From Planktothrix paucivesiculata PCC 9631 (GTDB lineage: Bacteria; Cyanobacteriota; Cyanobacteriia; Cyanobacteriales; Microcoleaceae), in NCBI RefSeq assembly GCF_900009265.2, contig NZ_LR735009.1, positions 78,769-142,768 on the forward strand: 64,000 nt of DNA, in the 5' to 3' direction. Positions 28,017 through 39,207 of this stretch are shown one piece after another. The notes under the pieces were generated by a model that made no database searches, had not been told where the DNA came from, and saw nothing but the letters and a program-made list of their open reading frames with translations. Both the position numbers and the translations under genes were made by a program. Within the stretch, counting starts at the first letter, position 1. Each line of letters begins with the position of its first letter.

Positions 28017-29486
28017 ATGGCTTTCTTCAAAGACTTTTCCGTCGCACTTAAAGATAAGTGGTTGCAATATTACCAGGCCAATCGGGATTGGCTGGTGCTG
28101 CAAATGGATTTGAATTCAATCCCGACCCCAGATGGCGGTCGAAGACCTGCCTCATCCCTCATTTTGGGAACGATCAACGCGCTTGACCCCGAGGCAGCCC
28201 AATTGATGTTGCCATTTTCGAGGCTCAATCCCGATCCCGAAAAACTGATTGAGGTGTTAGGGCTACATTTTGACCCGGATTTGGCGTTGGCGGGTAGGTC
28301 TACATCGGAACAGCCTGCAACCGTTGTGGTTCCAGCCTATCAAGCCCCAGCCGTTGCCCCGGGTTATGCTCCCTCGCCGGAAATACCCCTATCCGTGGCC
28401 AAGGCTGTCCCTGGATATCATCCTCCAGCACCTCCAGAAACATTGAGTTTGGAGGAGGACATCACCCCAGCACAAAAACTCAATGTTGCGGGTGCTGTGG
28501 CGGCTGTAGGCGGGGCTGCGGCAGTTGTAGGCGGGGCTGTGGTGATGAAGGAAACCCTGGATGAAGATGAATTCGAGATCGAACTCGAAGAAGATATCGC
28601 CATCGATGATGACTTGGGCATGGGGGATCTGGATGAGGATCTGGATTTAGATATCGACACAGAGACCGCTACCGCCGCCGAGGAAGACTTTGATTTGGGG
28701 TTGGAGGATGAATCAGAACCCCTGGGGACTGATGACCTAGACATGGACTTGGAATCCGATGAACTCGAATCTGATGATTTGGATATGAGTTTGGAATCCG
28801 ATGAACTCGAATCCGATGATTTGGATATGAGTTTGGAATCCGATGAACTTGAATCCGATGATTTGGATATGAGCTTGGAATCCGATGAACTTGAATCCAA
28901 TGATTTGGATATGAGCTTGGAGTCCGATGAACTCGAATCCGATGATTTGGATATGAGTTTGGAGTCCGATGAACTTGAATCCGATGATTTGGATATGAGT
29001 TTGGAGTCCGATGATTTGGATTTTGGGCTAGAGTCGGAAACAACATCGGCGGAATTGGACATGGAGACCGAATCCGATGTCTGGGACGATGAGGTTCAGA
29101 CCGAACTGGGGGAAGATGATGGTTCAGCCGATCTCGATCTGAGCTTAGACTCCTCCGATGATATCGGTTTAGGCGGGATGGATGATTTTGGGTTAGAAGG
29201 GGACGACCTCGGTTCAGACGGGATCGGAGGCTTGGAATTAGGAGATACGGATTCCGGTCTGGATGATGATCTCGGTGATTTCGGGTTAGAAGATAGTTCC
29301 TCCGATGGCTTAGGTCTGGATGCTGGAGGCGATTTAGATGATTTGGGATTAGGAGATGATGATTTAGGGGAATTTAATCTCGACGATATGGGGGATTTAA
29401 CCACCGGGGATATGGATGATATCGATATCGAAGGGTTAACCGGTTCTTCCGATGATGATGAAATTTCCCTGTCGGATTTTAAATAA
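28017..29486 (+). CDS. DUF5331-like protein with acidic repeat region, in chlL-chlN operon
   Basis: 489 residues. The N-terminal ~90 residues form a compact domain (FKDFSVALKDKWLQYYQANRDW.. then LILGTINALDP, LEVLGLHFDP-type end) that I recognise as the cyanobacterial DUF5331. A Pro/Ala-rich linker and a short hydrophobic Ala/Val/Gly stretch (about 160-180) follow. The rest is extremely acidic, with six exact-length 14-residue repeats of the LESDELESDDLDMS type (about 245-328) and more Asp/Gly/Leu-rich units to the end. It lies 37 bases after chlL and 120 before chlN, so it should be co-expressed with DPOR. The role is unknown. Confidence 0.8.
   Translation: MAFFKDFSVALKDKWLQYYQANRDWLVLQMDLNSIPTPDGGRRPASSLILGTINALDPEAAQLMLPFSRLNPDPEKLIEVLGLHFDPDLALAGRSTSEQPATVVVPAYQAPAVAPGYAPSPEIPLSVAKAVPGYHPPAPPETLSLEEDITPAQKLNVAGAVAAVGGAAAVVGGAVVMKETLDEDEFEIELEEDIAIDDDLGMGDLDEDLDLDIDTETATAAEEDFDLGLEDESEPLGTDDLDMDLESDELESDDLDMSLESDELESDDLDMSLESDELESDDLDMSLESDELESNDLDMSLESDELESDDLDMSLESDELESDDLDMSLESDDLDFGLESETTSAELDMETESDVWDDEVQTELGEDDGSADLDLSLDSSDDIGLGGMDDFGLEGDDLGSDGIGGLELGDTDSGLDDDLGDFGLEDSSSDGLGLDAGGDLDDLGLGDDDLGEFNLDDMGDLTTGDMDDIDIEGLTGSSDDDEISLSDFK
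28749..29021 (+). repeat. 42-base tandem repeat within the DUF5331-like gene
   Basis: Six full 42-base units (28749-29000) plus a partial seventh. They encode a 14-residue acidic unit; copies differ at a few synonymous sites, and one has Asn for Asp. Likely length-variable between strains. Confidence 0.9.
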
Positions 29487-29593
29487 TTTCCCGACTTAGT
29501 TTCCTAATCCTTAATCGGGTTTGGACTTTGGATCGTGCCGATTCAAAGTCATAGATATTCTTGTCAAATTTTGAGTACAAAACATCCGATTAA

Positions 29594-31012
<1,419 letters not shown>

Positions 31013-31095
31013 TTGATAAAATTAGCCAAAATCAATCTATGATTATAGGGGCAAGGTAAGACTTGCTCCTATTTTGGTTTACTAGAGGTTAGAAA

Positions 31096-31311
31096 ATGAT
31101 TAAAGAATTTAATGTACTGATTGAAAAAGATTCTGATGGTTACTTTGTGGCTTCAGTTCCTAGTTTGAAAGGTTGTCATACACAAGCAAAATCCCTTGAT
31201 GAGCTTATAGAACGGATTCAAGAGGCGATAGAACTTTGCCTAGAATTTGAAAATTCTGAAAATGAATCATTAGAGTTTATTGGTATTCAGAAAGTTTCAG
31301 TGCAAGTATGA
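31096..31311 (+). CDS. hicB: HicB-family antitoxin
   Basis: 71 residues. The partial RNase-H-like HicB fold is evident: FNVLIEKDSDGYFVASVPSLKGCHTQAKSL, then an amphipathic helix EELIERIQEAIELCLEF-like and a C-terminal strand. It neutralises HicA and probably represses the operon. Its stop overlaps the hicA start by four bases (ATGA-type). The order antitoxin then toxin is reversed from classical hicAB but common in cyanobacteria. Confidence 0.88.
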   Translation: MIKEFNVLIEKDSDGYFVASVPSLKGCHTQAKSLDELIERIQEAIELCLEFENSENESLEFIGIQKVSVQV

Positions 31312-31532
31312 GTAAGCTACCTAGTTTGACAGGAACTAAAGTAATCAAAACTTTACAAAAAATAGGTTTTGTTATTGCTAGGGTGAAAGGTATTCATCAT
31401 ATTCTGATTCATCCTGATGGTAGACGTACTGTTGTACCTGTGCACTCAGGTGAAACGATAGGAACTGGATTGCTTTCTCAGATTTTGCGTGATTGTCAGT
31501 TAACAAAAGACGAATTTAAGAATCTATTATAA
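31308..31532 (+). CDS. hicA: HicA-family toxin (mRNA interferase)
   Basis: 74 residues with a dsRNA-binding-like fold: VIKTLQKIGFVIARVKGIHHILIHPDGRRTVVPVHSGETIGTGLL-type pattern, including the catalytic His in the KG-x-HH segment and the conserved PVH/HSG. HicA cleaves mRNA and is held in check by HicB just upstream. It is followed 20 bases later by the DUF262 cassette, so all five genes may be one island. Confidence 0.88.
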   Translation: MSKLPSLTGTKVIKTLQKIGFVIARVKGIHHILIHPDGRRTVVPVHSGETIGTGLLSQILRDCQLTKDEFKNLL

Positions 31533-31552
31533 TTTAATTTTTGTTTATTATT

Positions 31553-32629
31553 ATGTTATTTAACAATGATGAACTAACAATTTCAGAGTTTTTTGATCCT
31601 GATTCTATTAGTGTTTCAACTAGACCCATGACGGTTCAGCAACTTCTAACGAGATTGGAAAATAATCAACTGAATTTAGCTCCAGAGTTTCAGAGAAATA
31701 AAGGAATTTGGACTCAAGTAGCTAAAAGTAGATTAATCGAATCTGTTTTAATTCGTTTTCCAATTCCACCGTTTTATATTGATGCAACCAATGAAAAAGA
31801 ATGGTTTGTTATTGATGGAATACAACGGTTAACAACTTTTAAAGAATTTTTAATAGAAGAAACCTTAGAATTAAAAAATTTGGAATTTTTAGATCAGCTT
31901 AATGGAGCCAAATCTTCCGATATTCCTAATTATTTAAAGCGACGAATTAGAGAAACAGAATTAACTATATTTTTAATCTTAAGAGGAACATCTAAAGATG
32001 TTATTTTTAGCTTATATAAGCGAATTAATCTAGGTGGTCTTCCTTTATCATCACAGGAAATACGTTATGCGAAAAATCCAGGTCAAGCGACAAATTTATT
32101 AAAATATCTAACAAAATCAAAGCCTTTTAAAAACGCTACTGATAAAAGTTTAAAAGATGAAAGAATGTTGGCTCAGGAGTGTATTTTGAGATTTTTAGCT
32201 TTAACTGATAGTCATGCTTTTGAATATAATTTTAAAGATTATGATGTTTTTTTAAATGACAAAATGGCTCAGATAAACCAAATGAGTGAGCCAGAAATTG
32301 AATTATTAAGACAGCGTTTTGAACGAGCGATGGATGCAGCTTTTAAAATATTCGGTAAAGATGCTTTTCGTAAACCCAAGTCACCTGAGCAGAAAAGACG
32401 CTATCCTATCAATAAAGCTCTATTTGAGGCTTGGTCTGTTAACTTAGATCGATTAGATGATCATGCTATACAAATTTTAGCTGATCGCAAAGATAATTTA
32501 TATTATAATCTTTTAAATAGAAAACAAAACGGTGACTTTGATGCTAAAATTTATAGAGAGACAGGAAATAAAGAAAGTGTAAAAAAACGTTTAGCCCATA
32601 TTGAAAAAATTATTAAGGAAGTGTTGTAA
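31553..32629 (+). CDS. DUF262 (GmrS-type ParB-like) protein
   Basis: 358 residues from the ATG at 31553; a TTG at 31541 is an alternative. The N-terminal DUF262 domain has NLAPEFQRNKGIW (about 40), then FVIDGIQRLTTFKEFL carrying the D-G-x-Q-R motif, and FSLYKRINLGGLPLSSQEIRYA (about 155-175). These are the nucleotide-binding and nuclease signatures of the ParB-like superfamily used by the type IV restriction enzyme GmrSD. The C-terminal DUF1524 HNH domain of GmrD is absent; a helical region follows. Stop and next start overlap as TAATG. Probably the effector or sensor of a defence cassette with the next two genes. Confidence 0.82.
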   Translation: MLFNNDELTISEFFDPDSISVSTRPMTVQQLLTRLENNQLNLAPEFQRNKGIWTQVAKSRLIESVLIRFPIPPFYIDATNEKEWFVIDGIQRLTTFKEFLIEETLELKNLEFLDQLNGAKSSDIPNYLKRRIRETELTIFLILRGTSKDVIFSLYKRINLGGLPLSSQEIRYAKNPGQATNLLKYLTKSKPFKNATDKSLKDERMLAQECILRFLALTDSHAFEYNFKDYDVFLNDKMAQINQMSEPEIELLRQRFERAMDAAFKIFGKDAFRKPKSPEQKRRYPINKALFEAWSVNLDRLDDHAIQILADRKDNLYYNLLNRKQNGDFDAKIYRETGNKESVKKRLAHIEKIIKEVL

Positions 32630-33741
32630 TGATTAAAAATTTACGGCTAATCAATTTTAAATCTTTTCAAGATCAAAGCTTCTCTTTTAAACCTTTGACT
32701 TTATTATCAGGTTTGAATAGTACAGGAAAATCTTCAGTATTACAAGCTTTGATGCTGTTACGTCGTTCATACCAGAAAGACTTGCTTCCTAACAAGGGTT
32801 TAATTTTAAATGATGAACAAGTATATATTGGTGCAGGACAAGACGCACTTTTTGAGTATGCAGAAGATGAATTAATTGGATTTGAAATAGATTTAGAAAA
32901 TGAACAGAAAGGAATATGGTGCTTTAGTTCTTCTAAAGAATTAGATATTTTAAAAGTGGTATCAGAGAAAGTTGAGCCTGAAATTTATAAATCTAGCATT
33001 TTTAAGGATAATTTTTATTACTTAAAAGCAGAACGAATTGGGCCTCAAATATCATACCCAATGTCAGAGTCTGATGTAATTCAAAGAAAACAACTTGGAA
33101 TAAATGGAGAGTATGCAACTTATTTTTTAGATGCTTTTGGAAATAAAGATATTCACAATCAAAAATTAAGTCATCCCAAGGCAAAATCAATTAGTTTAAA
33201 AGATCAAGTTGATGCTTGGATGGGAGAAATAAGCCCTGGAATTTTAATTAATACTGAACCAAACTTACAAACCCAGCGTGTAAGACTTAAATATTCTTTT
33301 AAAGGAAGTAGAGGTTATAGTCCCTTTAATGTGGGTTTTGGAGTCACCTACACTTTACCCATTTTAGTGGCTATTTTGGCTGCTGAACCTGAAACTTTAA
33401 TTCTTGTTGAAAATCCAGAATCTCATCTCCACCCTAAAGGACAATCTCATATTGGTGAACTGTTAGGAATTGCAGCGAGTTGTGGGATTCAAGTTGTTGT
33501 GGAAACCCATAGTGATCATGTTTTGGATGGGATTTGTTTAGCTGTTAAACATGGTGAAATAAATTCTAAAGAAGTACAAATTCACTATTTTAAACGGAAA
33601 AAAATACAAGGAGAAATGTTAACAGAAATAATATCTCCTAATATTGATCAAGACGGGCGGATTGATGAATCCCCTGAAGGCTTTTTTGATCAACGTGAAA
33701 ATGACTTAATGGAGTTAACTTATAATGCGCCTCGTGATTAA
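32629..33741 (+). CDS. AAA family ATPase with DUF3696-type C-terminus
   Basis: 370 residues. The RecF/SMC-like AAA15/21 layout is clear: MIKNLRLINFKSFQDQ, Walker A GLNSTGKSS (about 30), a long insert and a C-terminal Walker B region LILVENPESHLHPKGQSHIGELL with VVVETHSDHVLDG. The end (EIISPNIDQDGRIDESPEGFFDQ) is typical of the DUF3696 tail. The Toprim domain of OLD nucleases is absent. Such ATPases drive several antiphage systems. It shares one base with the DUF262 gene and overlaps the next gene by 17 bases, so the three are tightly coupled. Confidence 0.85.
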   Translation: MIKNLRLINFKSFQDQSFSFKPLTLLSGLNSTGKSSVLQALMLLRRSYQKDLLPNKGLILNDEQVYIGAGQDALFEYAEDELIGFEIDLENEQKGIWCFSSSKELDILKVVSEKVEPEIYKSSIFKDNFYYLKAERIGPQISYPMSESDVIQRKQLGINGEYATYFLDAFGNKDIHNQKLSHPKAKSISLKDQVDAWMGEISPGILINTEPNLQTQRVRLKYSFKGSRGYSPFNVGFGVTYTLPILVAILAAEPETLILVENPESHLHPKGQSHIGELLGIAASCGIQVVVETHSDHVLDGICLAVKHGEINSKEVQIHYFKRKKIQGEMLTEIISPNIDQDGRIDESPEGFFDQRENDLMELTYNAPRD

Positions 33742-34513
33742 TGAACTTTCATTTATTGGACAAGCAGAAAATAATTATGATGAAGCAGATAACTTGATGA
33801 CTGCTGTATTTGAAATAATTGAAGAATTTAAGAAAATTGATAAAGGAATTCCAGTTAGAATACATAGTAATTTTTGGACTTGTCGAATTTCACAAAATTT
33901 AACAGTAAGAGAATGGTTGCAGAACAAACAAAAGTTAGAGGGTAAAAAAAATAATCAAGTTAGCCTGTTCTTAGAAATAACTTGGAAAGGCCCTTTTATT
34001 GATCACGAACTTGAGGACAAATTAAAAAGAGAAGAAATTGCTTTTTTTAAATGTGAATTCCATGAAAAAGATGTTTCTAAAAGCTCTTTAGCAGGTGTTA
34101 TATATTTCCAAATCTATGATCAGATTATGAGCAAAATTATTAGTTTACCAAAAGCTCCTGCTTTCTCAAAAGAATCTCTTAAAATCAAATTTACTACAGA
34201 TGGAAAATATCATTTCATAGAAATTCCTAATTTTAATGATGTTAGTCAAGCTAAAAAGTTACTACCTAAATACGAAGCTAGTCAAAAACATGAGCCAGGA
34301 GGCCACGGAACCTTGATGAATTTAAGTAAGGAAGACGCTAAAGAGGTTTTTAATGAAAGCTATCGTAATAATTGGTTTGAAGGAAAACAATATTATGGAT
34401 ATAAAAATGGTAAGTTTTATGAATTTCAACCTGATAATGTTGGTGGTTATCATGGATATCCTGTTGAACGTAAAGAAGTTCCTAGTCGGGTTCTTAAAAA
34501 GATGAAACTATAA
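33725..34513 (+). CDS. Unknown protein in DUF262/AAA cassette, toxin-like C-terminus
   Basis: 262 residues, beginning inside the ATPase gene. The N-terminal 170 residues show no family I recognise: mixed alpha/beta, with VNELSFIGQAEN and SNFWTCRISQNLTVREWLQ. The C-terminal ~90 residues differ in character (KHEPGGHGTLMNL, then GKQYYGYKNGKFYEFQ and GGYHGYPV) and remind me of C-terminal RNase domains in polymorphic toxins of the BECR type. That is a resemblance, not proof. As the third, coupled gene it may be the killing or nuclease effector of the cassette. Confidence 0.65.
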   Translation: MRLVINELSFIGQAENNYDEADNLMTAVFEIIEEFKKIDKGIPVRIHSNFWTCRISQNLTVREWLQNKQKLEGKKNNQVSLFLEITWKGPFIDHELEDKLKREEIAFFKCEFHEKDVSKSSLAGVIYFQIYDQIMSKIISLPKAPAFSKESLKIKFTTDGKYHFIEIPNFNDVSQAKKLLPKYEASQKHEPGGHGTLMNLSKEDAKEVFNESYRNNWFEGKQYYGYKNGKFYEFQPDNVGGYHGYPVERKEVPSRVLKKMKL

Positions 34514-34616
34514 ACTATAGATTAGGTTAAATATAGTAGAATTAAAACTCGGTAATTAATAACTTAAATCATGTTTTTTTATCACCCAGGTTAGCACGCT
34601 TATATAATATTTAGGA

Positions 34617-35192
34617 TTAAAACTCAACTTTATCATAAATATCAGCAACGGCAATTTCAAAAGATATCGAGTTAAATACTAAGGTTTCATTGCTATTATT
34701 ATACTCCATAAATATCCAGTGTTTTTGATCGGTTTTATAATAATGTTCAATCTGAATATTATATTGATCAATCAAAATATATTCTTGAAAAGTGGGAAGG
34801 GTGCGATAGGCTGCAAATTTTTCGTCTTTGTCGTAGTTTCTGGTTGATGCGGATAATACTTCTACAAGAATTAACGGATTTGTAATTGTATCTTTTCTCC
34901 CTTCTTGGAGTTGAATATCACCCTGAATTACCATAATATCAGGATAGGTATAGAGGCGTTTTGTGGGAATCCAAAGACGTTGATCGGTAACAAATACGCG
35001 ATAGGGTTGACGCTTCAGGGCAAGGTTAAGTGTTCCACTCAAGTTAAGGGCTATTTGATTATGATTGGGAGTTCCGCCGGTCATGGGTCTAATTTCACCG
35101 TTGATATATTCATGGCGTTCTGAAGAATTAACTTCAAAATCGAGGTATTCTTCCAGAGTATAGATCTTTTTTTCTTCAACTTGTAAAATCAT
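34617..35192 (-). CDS. Uma2 family endonuclease-like protein (DUF820)
   Basis: 191 residues. Uma2 signatures: RHEYINGEIRPMTGG (about 27), HNQIALNL, LYTYPDIMVIQGD with the PD motif (about 83), and LILVEVLSASTRNYDKDEKFAAY with E-V-L-S. The fold is a PD-(D/E)XK nuclease. These genes are strongly expanded in filamentous cyanobacteria, and their role is unproven. It lies just before the histidine kinase gene in the opposite orientation. Confidence 0.85.
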   Translation of the reverse strand: MILQVEEKKIYTLEEYLDFEVNSSERHEYINGEIRPMTGGTPNHNQIALNLSGTLNLALKRQPYRVFVTDQRLWIPTKRLYTYPDIMVIQGDIQLQEGRKDTITNPLILVEVLSASTRNYDKDEKFAAYRTLPTFQEYILIDQYNIQIEHYYKTDQKHWIFMEYNNSNETLVFNSISFEIAVADIYDKVEF

Positions 35193-35256
35193 TGTATTTT
35201 CCCTATCCTAAAATAGAATTGTAACCTATTTATAGATTAGCAAATTTTTTAAACTT

Positions 35257-36696
35257 ATGTTTCAAGCCACCCGACAACGGTTAGCGATTTGGTATACCGC
35301 AGTTACCGCTATTTTATTATTACTATTCGCCAGTGGATTTTATTTCTATGTGCGAAATACCTTAATTGAACGGATTGATGATACCTTAAATCACGTTGTG
35401 GAGGTGGTGGAACGTTCTTTAGTGATTGAACCCGTAACGACTCCTCCAGCTATGTCTCCGGCGGTTTTAGGAGGTCAATTTCAAGTGAATGTTGAAGCGA
35501 GTTTTAGAAATAATTTGAATACCGTTGAAGACGATCATATTGATATTGAATGGTTTAATCAAACAGGAGAATTATTATGGTCTACTTTTTCCCAACCTTT
35601 AGATATTCCGCTTCATCCGAACAGCAACGGGGAAACAGTACATATTTCTGAAGATAATAATGTTTCAGAAATGATTTTAAGACAAGTTACTGATCGGGTG
35701 GAAATCGGACGACAAGTATTGGGTTATTTACGAGTTAGTCATCCTTGGTTTGAAGTTACAAAACCCATTCAACAGTTAATTTTTGATTTGGTTTTGGGTA
35801 CTATTTTAATGTTAATTGGTGTTGCTACCATTGGCTGGTTTTTATCGGGTTTAGCCATAGAACCTGTGCGGGATTCTTACCAACGATTGAAACAATTTAC
35901 CGCCGATGCTTCCCATGAATTAAGAAGTCCGATTGCGATGATTCAAACTAATGTACAAGTGGCTTTAGCTGAACCTAATTTATCCACTTCAGAACAACAA
36001 CAATTACAAGTTATTGAACGAATTACTCGCCGTTTAGGTCGGTTAGTGGATGATTTATTGTTTTTGGCAAGACAGGATAGCGGAATTGTTCAACCTCAAT
36101 TTATTTCTCTCCCCTTGGATGGTTTATTAATGGAAGTAGTTGAAGAACAAACAGCGATCGCAACTCAAGAAGGAATTCAACTTTCCTTAGATTTTATTGA
36201 GAATCTTGAGGATATTATTCTCAATTCTGATAGCAATTATTCCCAGGAAAATGAACCCTTTACTTTAGAGGGAGATTGGGATCAATTGGTGCGATTATTT
36301 ACTAATTTAGTCAGTAATGCCATACAGTATACTCCTTCGGGCGGTGCAATTAAAATTGAATTAAAACCTATTGCTAAACCTAAACGACAAGCTACATTAG
36401 GAAAGGTGACAGAATCCTGGGAAAAATCAAATTCTATCTTGAAATTTGAAGGATTACAAGTTATAATAAAAGACACAGGAATTGGGATTCCAACTGAAGC
36501 ATTACCTAATATTTTTGATCGGTTTTATCGGGTTGATCCCTCTCGGACTCATCGCCATCGTGGGGGGTCTGGTTTGGGCCTGGCGATCGCTCAAGCTATT
36601 GTGGAAAACCATCACGGCCAAATTTATTTAGACAGCCAAATTAACCAAGGAACAACCGCTACAGTCCTTTTACCCCTGCATTTTAGCGGGTTATAG
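35257..36696 (+). CDS. Sensor histidine kinase
   Basis: 479 residues. Membrane segments near 13-33 and 172-198 bracket an extracytoplasmic sensor domain (34-170). No clear HAMP domain follows. The HisKA motif DASHELRSPI has the phospho-acceptor His220. N (FTNLVSNAIQYTP), G1 (IKDTGIGIP), F (IFDRFYRVDPSRT) and G2 (GGSGLGLAIAQAIV) boxes are complete. Position directly upstream of the copper ATPase suggests metal sensing, as in CopS. No response regulator gene adjoins, which is unusual for this layout. Confidence 0.88.
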   Translation: MFQATRQRLAIWYTAVTAILLLLFASGFYFYVRNTLIERIDDTLNHVVEVVERSLVIEPVTTPPAMSPAVLGGQFQVNVEASFRNNLNTVEDDHIDIEWFNQTGELLWSTFSQPLDIPLHPNSNGETVHISEDNNVSEMILRQVTDRVEIGRQVLGYLRVSHPWFEVTKPIQQLIFDLVLGTILMLIGVATIGWFLSGLAIEPVRDSYQRLKQFTADASHELRSPIAMIQTNVQVALAEPNLSTSEQQQLQVIERITRRLGRLVDDLLFLARQDSGIVQPQFISLPLDGLLMEVVEEQTAIATQEGIQLSLDFIENLEDIILNSDSNYSQENEPFTLEGDWDQLVRLFTNLVSNAIQYTPSGGAIKIELKPIAKPKRQATLGKVTESWEKSNSILKFEGLQVIIKDTGIGIPTEALPNIFDRFYRVDPSRTHRHRGGSGLGLAIAQAIVENHHGQIYLDSQINQGTTATVLLPLHFSGL

Positions 36697-36727
36697 GCGA
36701 TGGGGAATTTAATTTTCCATTCCCCCC

Positions 36728-36759
36728 TTGACACTCCAGTGGAGAGGAGACTTTAGAAT
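36728..36759 (+). promoter_or_regulatory. Long-spacer (MerR-type) promoter before the copper ATPase gene
   Basis: TTGACA (36728-36733) and TAGAAT (36754-36759) are separated by 20 bases. This is longer than the normal 17 and typical of MerR-family metal-responsive promoters. The spacer contains CTCC-N8-GGAG dyad symmetry. No MerR gene is in this window; operator identity is inferred. Confidence 0.45.
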
Positions 36760-36835
36760 AAAAGTCAAGAACATTGTGGGGTGTTTAAACCGAAGACACG
36801 CACCACTGAACTGAACTCAAAATGGAGTTTCAACC

Positions 36836-39106
36836 ATGAAAACAAGCTATTTGCGATTAAAAGGAATGGGGTGCGCCTCCTGCGCCAATACCATCGAAAC
36901 GGCGATTCAAAATATTGCTGGGGTGGCAATTTGTCACGTTAATTTTGGAGCGGAACAAGCAACGGTTGAATTTGATCCGCATCAAACAACTATTGATCAA
37001 ATTCAACAAGCGGTTACAGATGCGGGATATACCGCTCAACCCATAGAAGATACAACATCTGATCTTCAAAATAGCGAAAAAGATAACCGAGAAATTGAGA
37101 AAAAGTTAACCCAAAAAGTTTTAATCAGTGCCATTGTCAGTGTGTTTTTAGTCATCGGAGGATTACCAATGATGACGGGTTTAAATTTACCTTTTATTCC
37201 CCCCTGGATGCACAACCCTTGGTTACAATTAATCCTAACTACGCCGATTTTATTCTGGTCAGGTCAATCCTTTTTTCTGGGAGCTTGGAAAGGGTTAAAA
37301 CGTCATCAGGCGGATATGAATACTTTAATTTCAGTAGGAACAGGAGCCGCTTATTTGTACTCTGTTTTTGTTACCTTTTTTCCGCAATTTTTCCTCAATC
37401 AAGGCCTATCGGCGGATGTTTATTATGAATCTGCGGTTGTAATTATTACCTTAATTTTACTGGGTCAATTATTGGAACATCGCGCCCGAGGAAAAACCTC
37501 CGATGCCATTAAGAAATTAATGGGATTACAAGCTAAAACTGCCCGAGTAATTCGGTCTGGAGAAGAAATTGATATTCCCATTGAAGCGGTGAAAGTAGGG
37601 GAGATTATTCGGGTGCGTCCCGGGGAAAAAATACCCGTTGATGGAGAATTAATTGAAGGAAATTCAACGATTGATGAAGGAATGGTGACGGGGGAAAGTA
37701 TTCCCGTTGAAAAATATCCTGGGGATGAAGTAATTGGAGCTACAATCAATAAAACTGGAAGTTTTATATTTCGAGCTTCACGGGTGGGAAAAGATACGGT
37801 ATTAGCGCAAATTGTGCAGTTAGTTCAACAGGCGCAGGGCTCAAAAGCGCCGATTCAAAAATTAGCAGATCAGGTTACAGGTTGGTTTGTTCCGGTTGTA
37901 ATTGCGATCGCGATCGCTACTTTTATTCTCTGGTTTAATTTAACGGGAAATCTAACTTTAGCTATTACCACCACCGTCGGAGTTTTAATTATTGCTTGTC
38001 CCTGTGCATTGGGATTAGCCACACCGACTTCTGTGATGGTGGGAACGGGTTTAGGGGCAGAACATGGGATTTTAATTAAAGGAGCAGATAGTTTGGAATT
38101 AGCCCATAAAATTCAAACGATTGTATTAGATAAAACCGGAACTTTAACCGCAGGAAAACCCACGGTTACTCACTATATAACGATTGGAGGAACGAACAAC
38201 GATCATGAATTAAAATTGTTACAATTAGCCGCAGCTATTGAACAACAATCGGAACATCCCTTAGCAGAAGCAATTGTTGAATATGCTAAAACCCAAGGAG
38301 TTAATTTTCCCTTACCTGCAATTAATGATTTTCAAGCCTTAGCCGGAATGGGTGTTCAAGGTTATATTTCGGATCAATTAGTACAAATCGGAACCTCTCG
38401 CTGGATGGAAGAATTAGGAATTAAAACCGAACTTTTGCAACAGTATCAATCAAGTTGGGAGTCAGAAGGAAAAACAACTGCTTGGATAGCAATTGAGGGA
38501 AAAATCGAAGGGTTATTTGCTATTTCAGACGCACTCAAACCCACTTCAAAGCCTGCAATTCAAGCCTTACAAAAAATGGGGTTAGAGGTGGTAATGTTAA
38601 CGGGAGACAATCAAAAAACTGCCCAAGCTATCGCCTCGGAAGTGGGAATTAAACGGGTCTTTGCAGAAGTTCGTCCCGACCAAAAAGCCAATATAATTAA
38701 ATCCCTGCAAGCTGAACGGAAAGGGCAAAAAAAACAGTATCAAATTGTAGCAATGGTGGGGGATGGAATTAATGATGCTCCCGCTTTAGCTCAAGCAGAT
38801 GTGGGAATGGCGATTGGAACTGGAACAGATGTGGCGATCGCGGCGAGTGATATTACCTTAATTTCAGGGGATTTAATGGGGATAGTTACGGCTATTAAAC
38901 TTAGCAAAGCTACCTTAAATAATATTCGCCAAAATCTGTTTTTTGCCTTTATCTATAACTCGGCGGGAATCCCCATTGCAGCAGGAATTTTATATCCTTT
39001 AACGGGTTGGTTACTGAACCCAATTATTGCTGGAGGAGCCATGGCACTGAGTTCAATTTCTGTTGTTACGAATGCGTTAAGGTTACGTCAGTTTAAACTG
39101 AATTAA
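36836..39106 (+). CDS. copA: Copper-translocating P-type ATPase
   Basis: 756 residues. It has one N-terminal HMA metal-binding domain (GMGCASC, Cys13 and Cys16) and eight membrane segments as expected for P1B ATPases. The membrane CPC motif (Cys388-Pro-Cys390) is typical of Cu(I) transporters. The actuator TGES is present, with the phosphorylation site DKTGT (Asp432), the SEHPLAEAI motif (HP) and [16 protein letters not shown]. It exports Cu(I) from the cytosol or into thylakoids (CopA/CtaA/PacS types are not distinguishable here). Followed by a cupredoxin and a BNR-repeat lipoprotein in the same direction. Confidence 0.95.
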   Translation: MKTSYLRLKGMGCASCANTIETAIQNIAGVAICHVNFGAEQATVEFDPHQTTIDQIQQAVTDAGYTAQPIEDTTSDLQNSEKDNREIEKKLTQKVLISAIVSVFLVIGGLPMMTGLNLPFIPPWMHNPWLQLILTTPILFWSGQSFFLGAWKGLKRHQADMNTLISVGTGAAYLYSVFVTFFPQFFLNQGLSADVYYESAVVIITLILLGQLLEHRARGKTSDAIKKLMGLQAKTARVIRSGEEIDIPIEAVKVGEIIRVRPGEKIPVDGELIEGNSTIDEGMVTGESIPVEKYPGDEVIGATINKTGSFIFRASRVGKDTVLAQIVQLVQQAQGSKAPIQKLADQVTGWFVPVVIAIAIATFILWFNLTGNLTLAITTTVGVLIIACPCALGLATPTSVMVGTGLGAEHGILIKGADSLELAHKIQTIVLDKTGTLTAGKPTVTHYITIGGTNNDHELKLLQLAAAIEQQSEHPLAEAIVEYAKTQGVNFPLPAINDFQALAGMGVQGYISDQLVQIGTSRWMEELGIKTELLQQYQSSWESEGKTTAWIAIEGKIEGLFAISDALKPTSKPAIQALQKMGLEVVMLTGDNQKTAQAIASEVGIKRVFAEVRPDQKANIIKSLQAERKGQKKQYQIVAMVGDGINDAPALAQADVGMAIGTGTDVAIAASDITLISGDLMGIVTAIKLSKATLNNIRQNLFFAFIYNSAGIPIAAGILYPLTGWLLNPIIAGGAMALSSISVVTNALRLRQFKLN

Positions 39107-39118
39107 TTTCTAAAAACA

Positions 39119-39152
39119 ATAGGGAACAGGGAACAGGGAATAGGGAATAGGG
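39119..39152. repeat. GGGAACA-type heptamer run
   Basis: Degenerate tandem GGGAACA/GGGAATA units between copA and the cupredoxin gene, the same family as 49199-49262 and (reverse strand) 53689-53734. Confidence 0.7.
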
Positions 39153-39207
39153 AAGAAAAAATTTCACCCTTTGGGTTTGAGTATTATTAGAATCAGGAGA
39201 ACAAATC

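Noticed and set aside
28418..29062. Long Ser/Lys-rich open frame antisense to the acidic repeat gene
   Set aside because: It is the shadow of the 42-base repeat in the DUF5331-like gene; repeat DNA keeps the opposite frame open.
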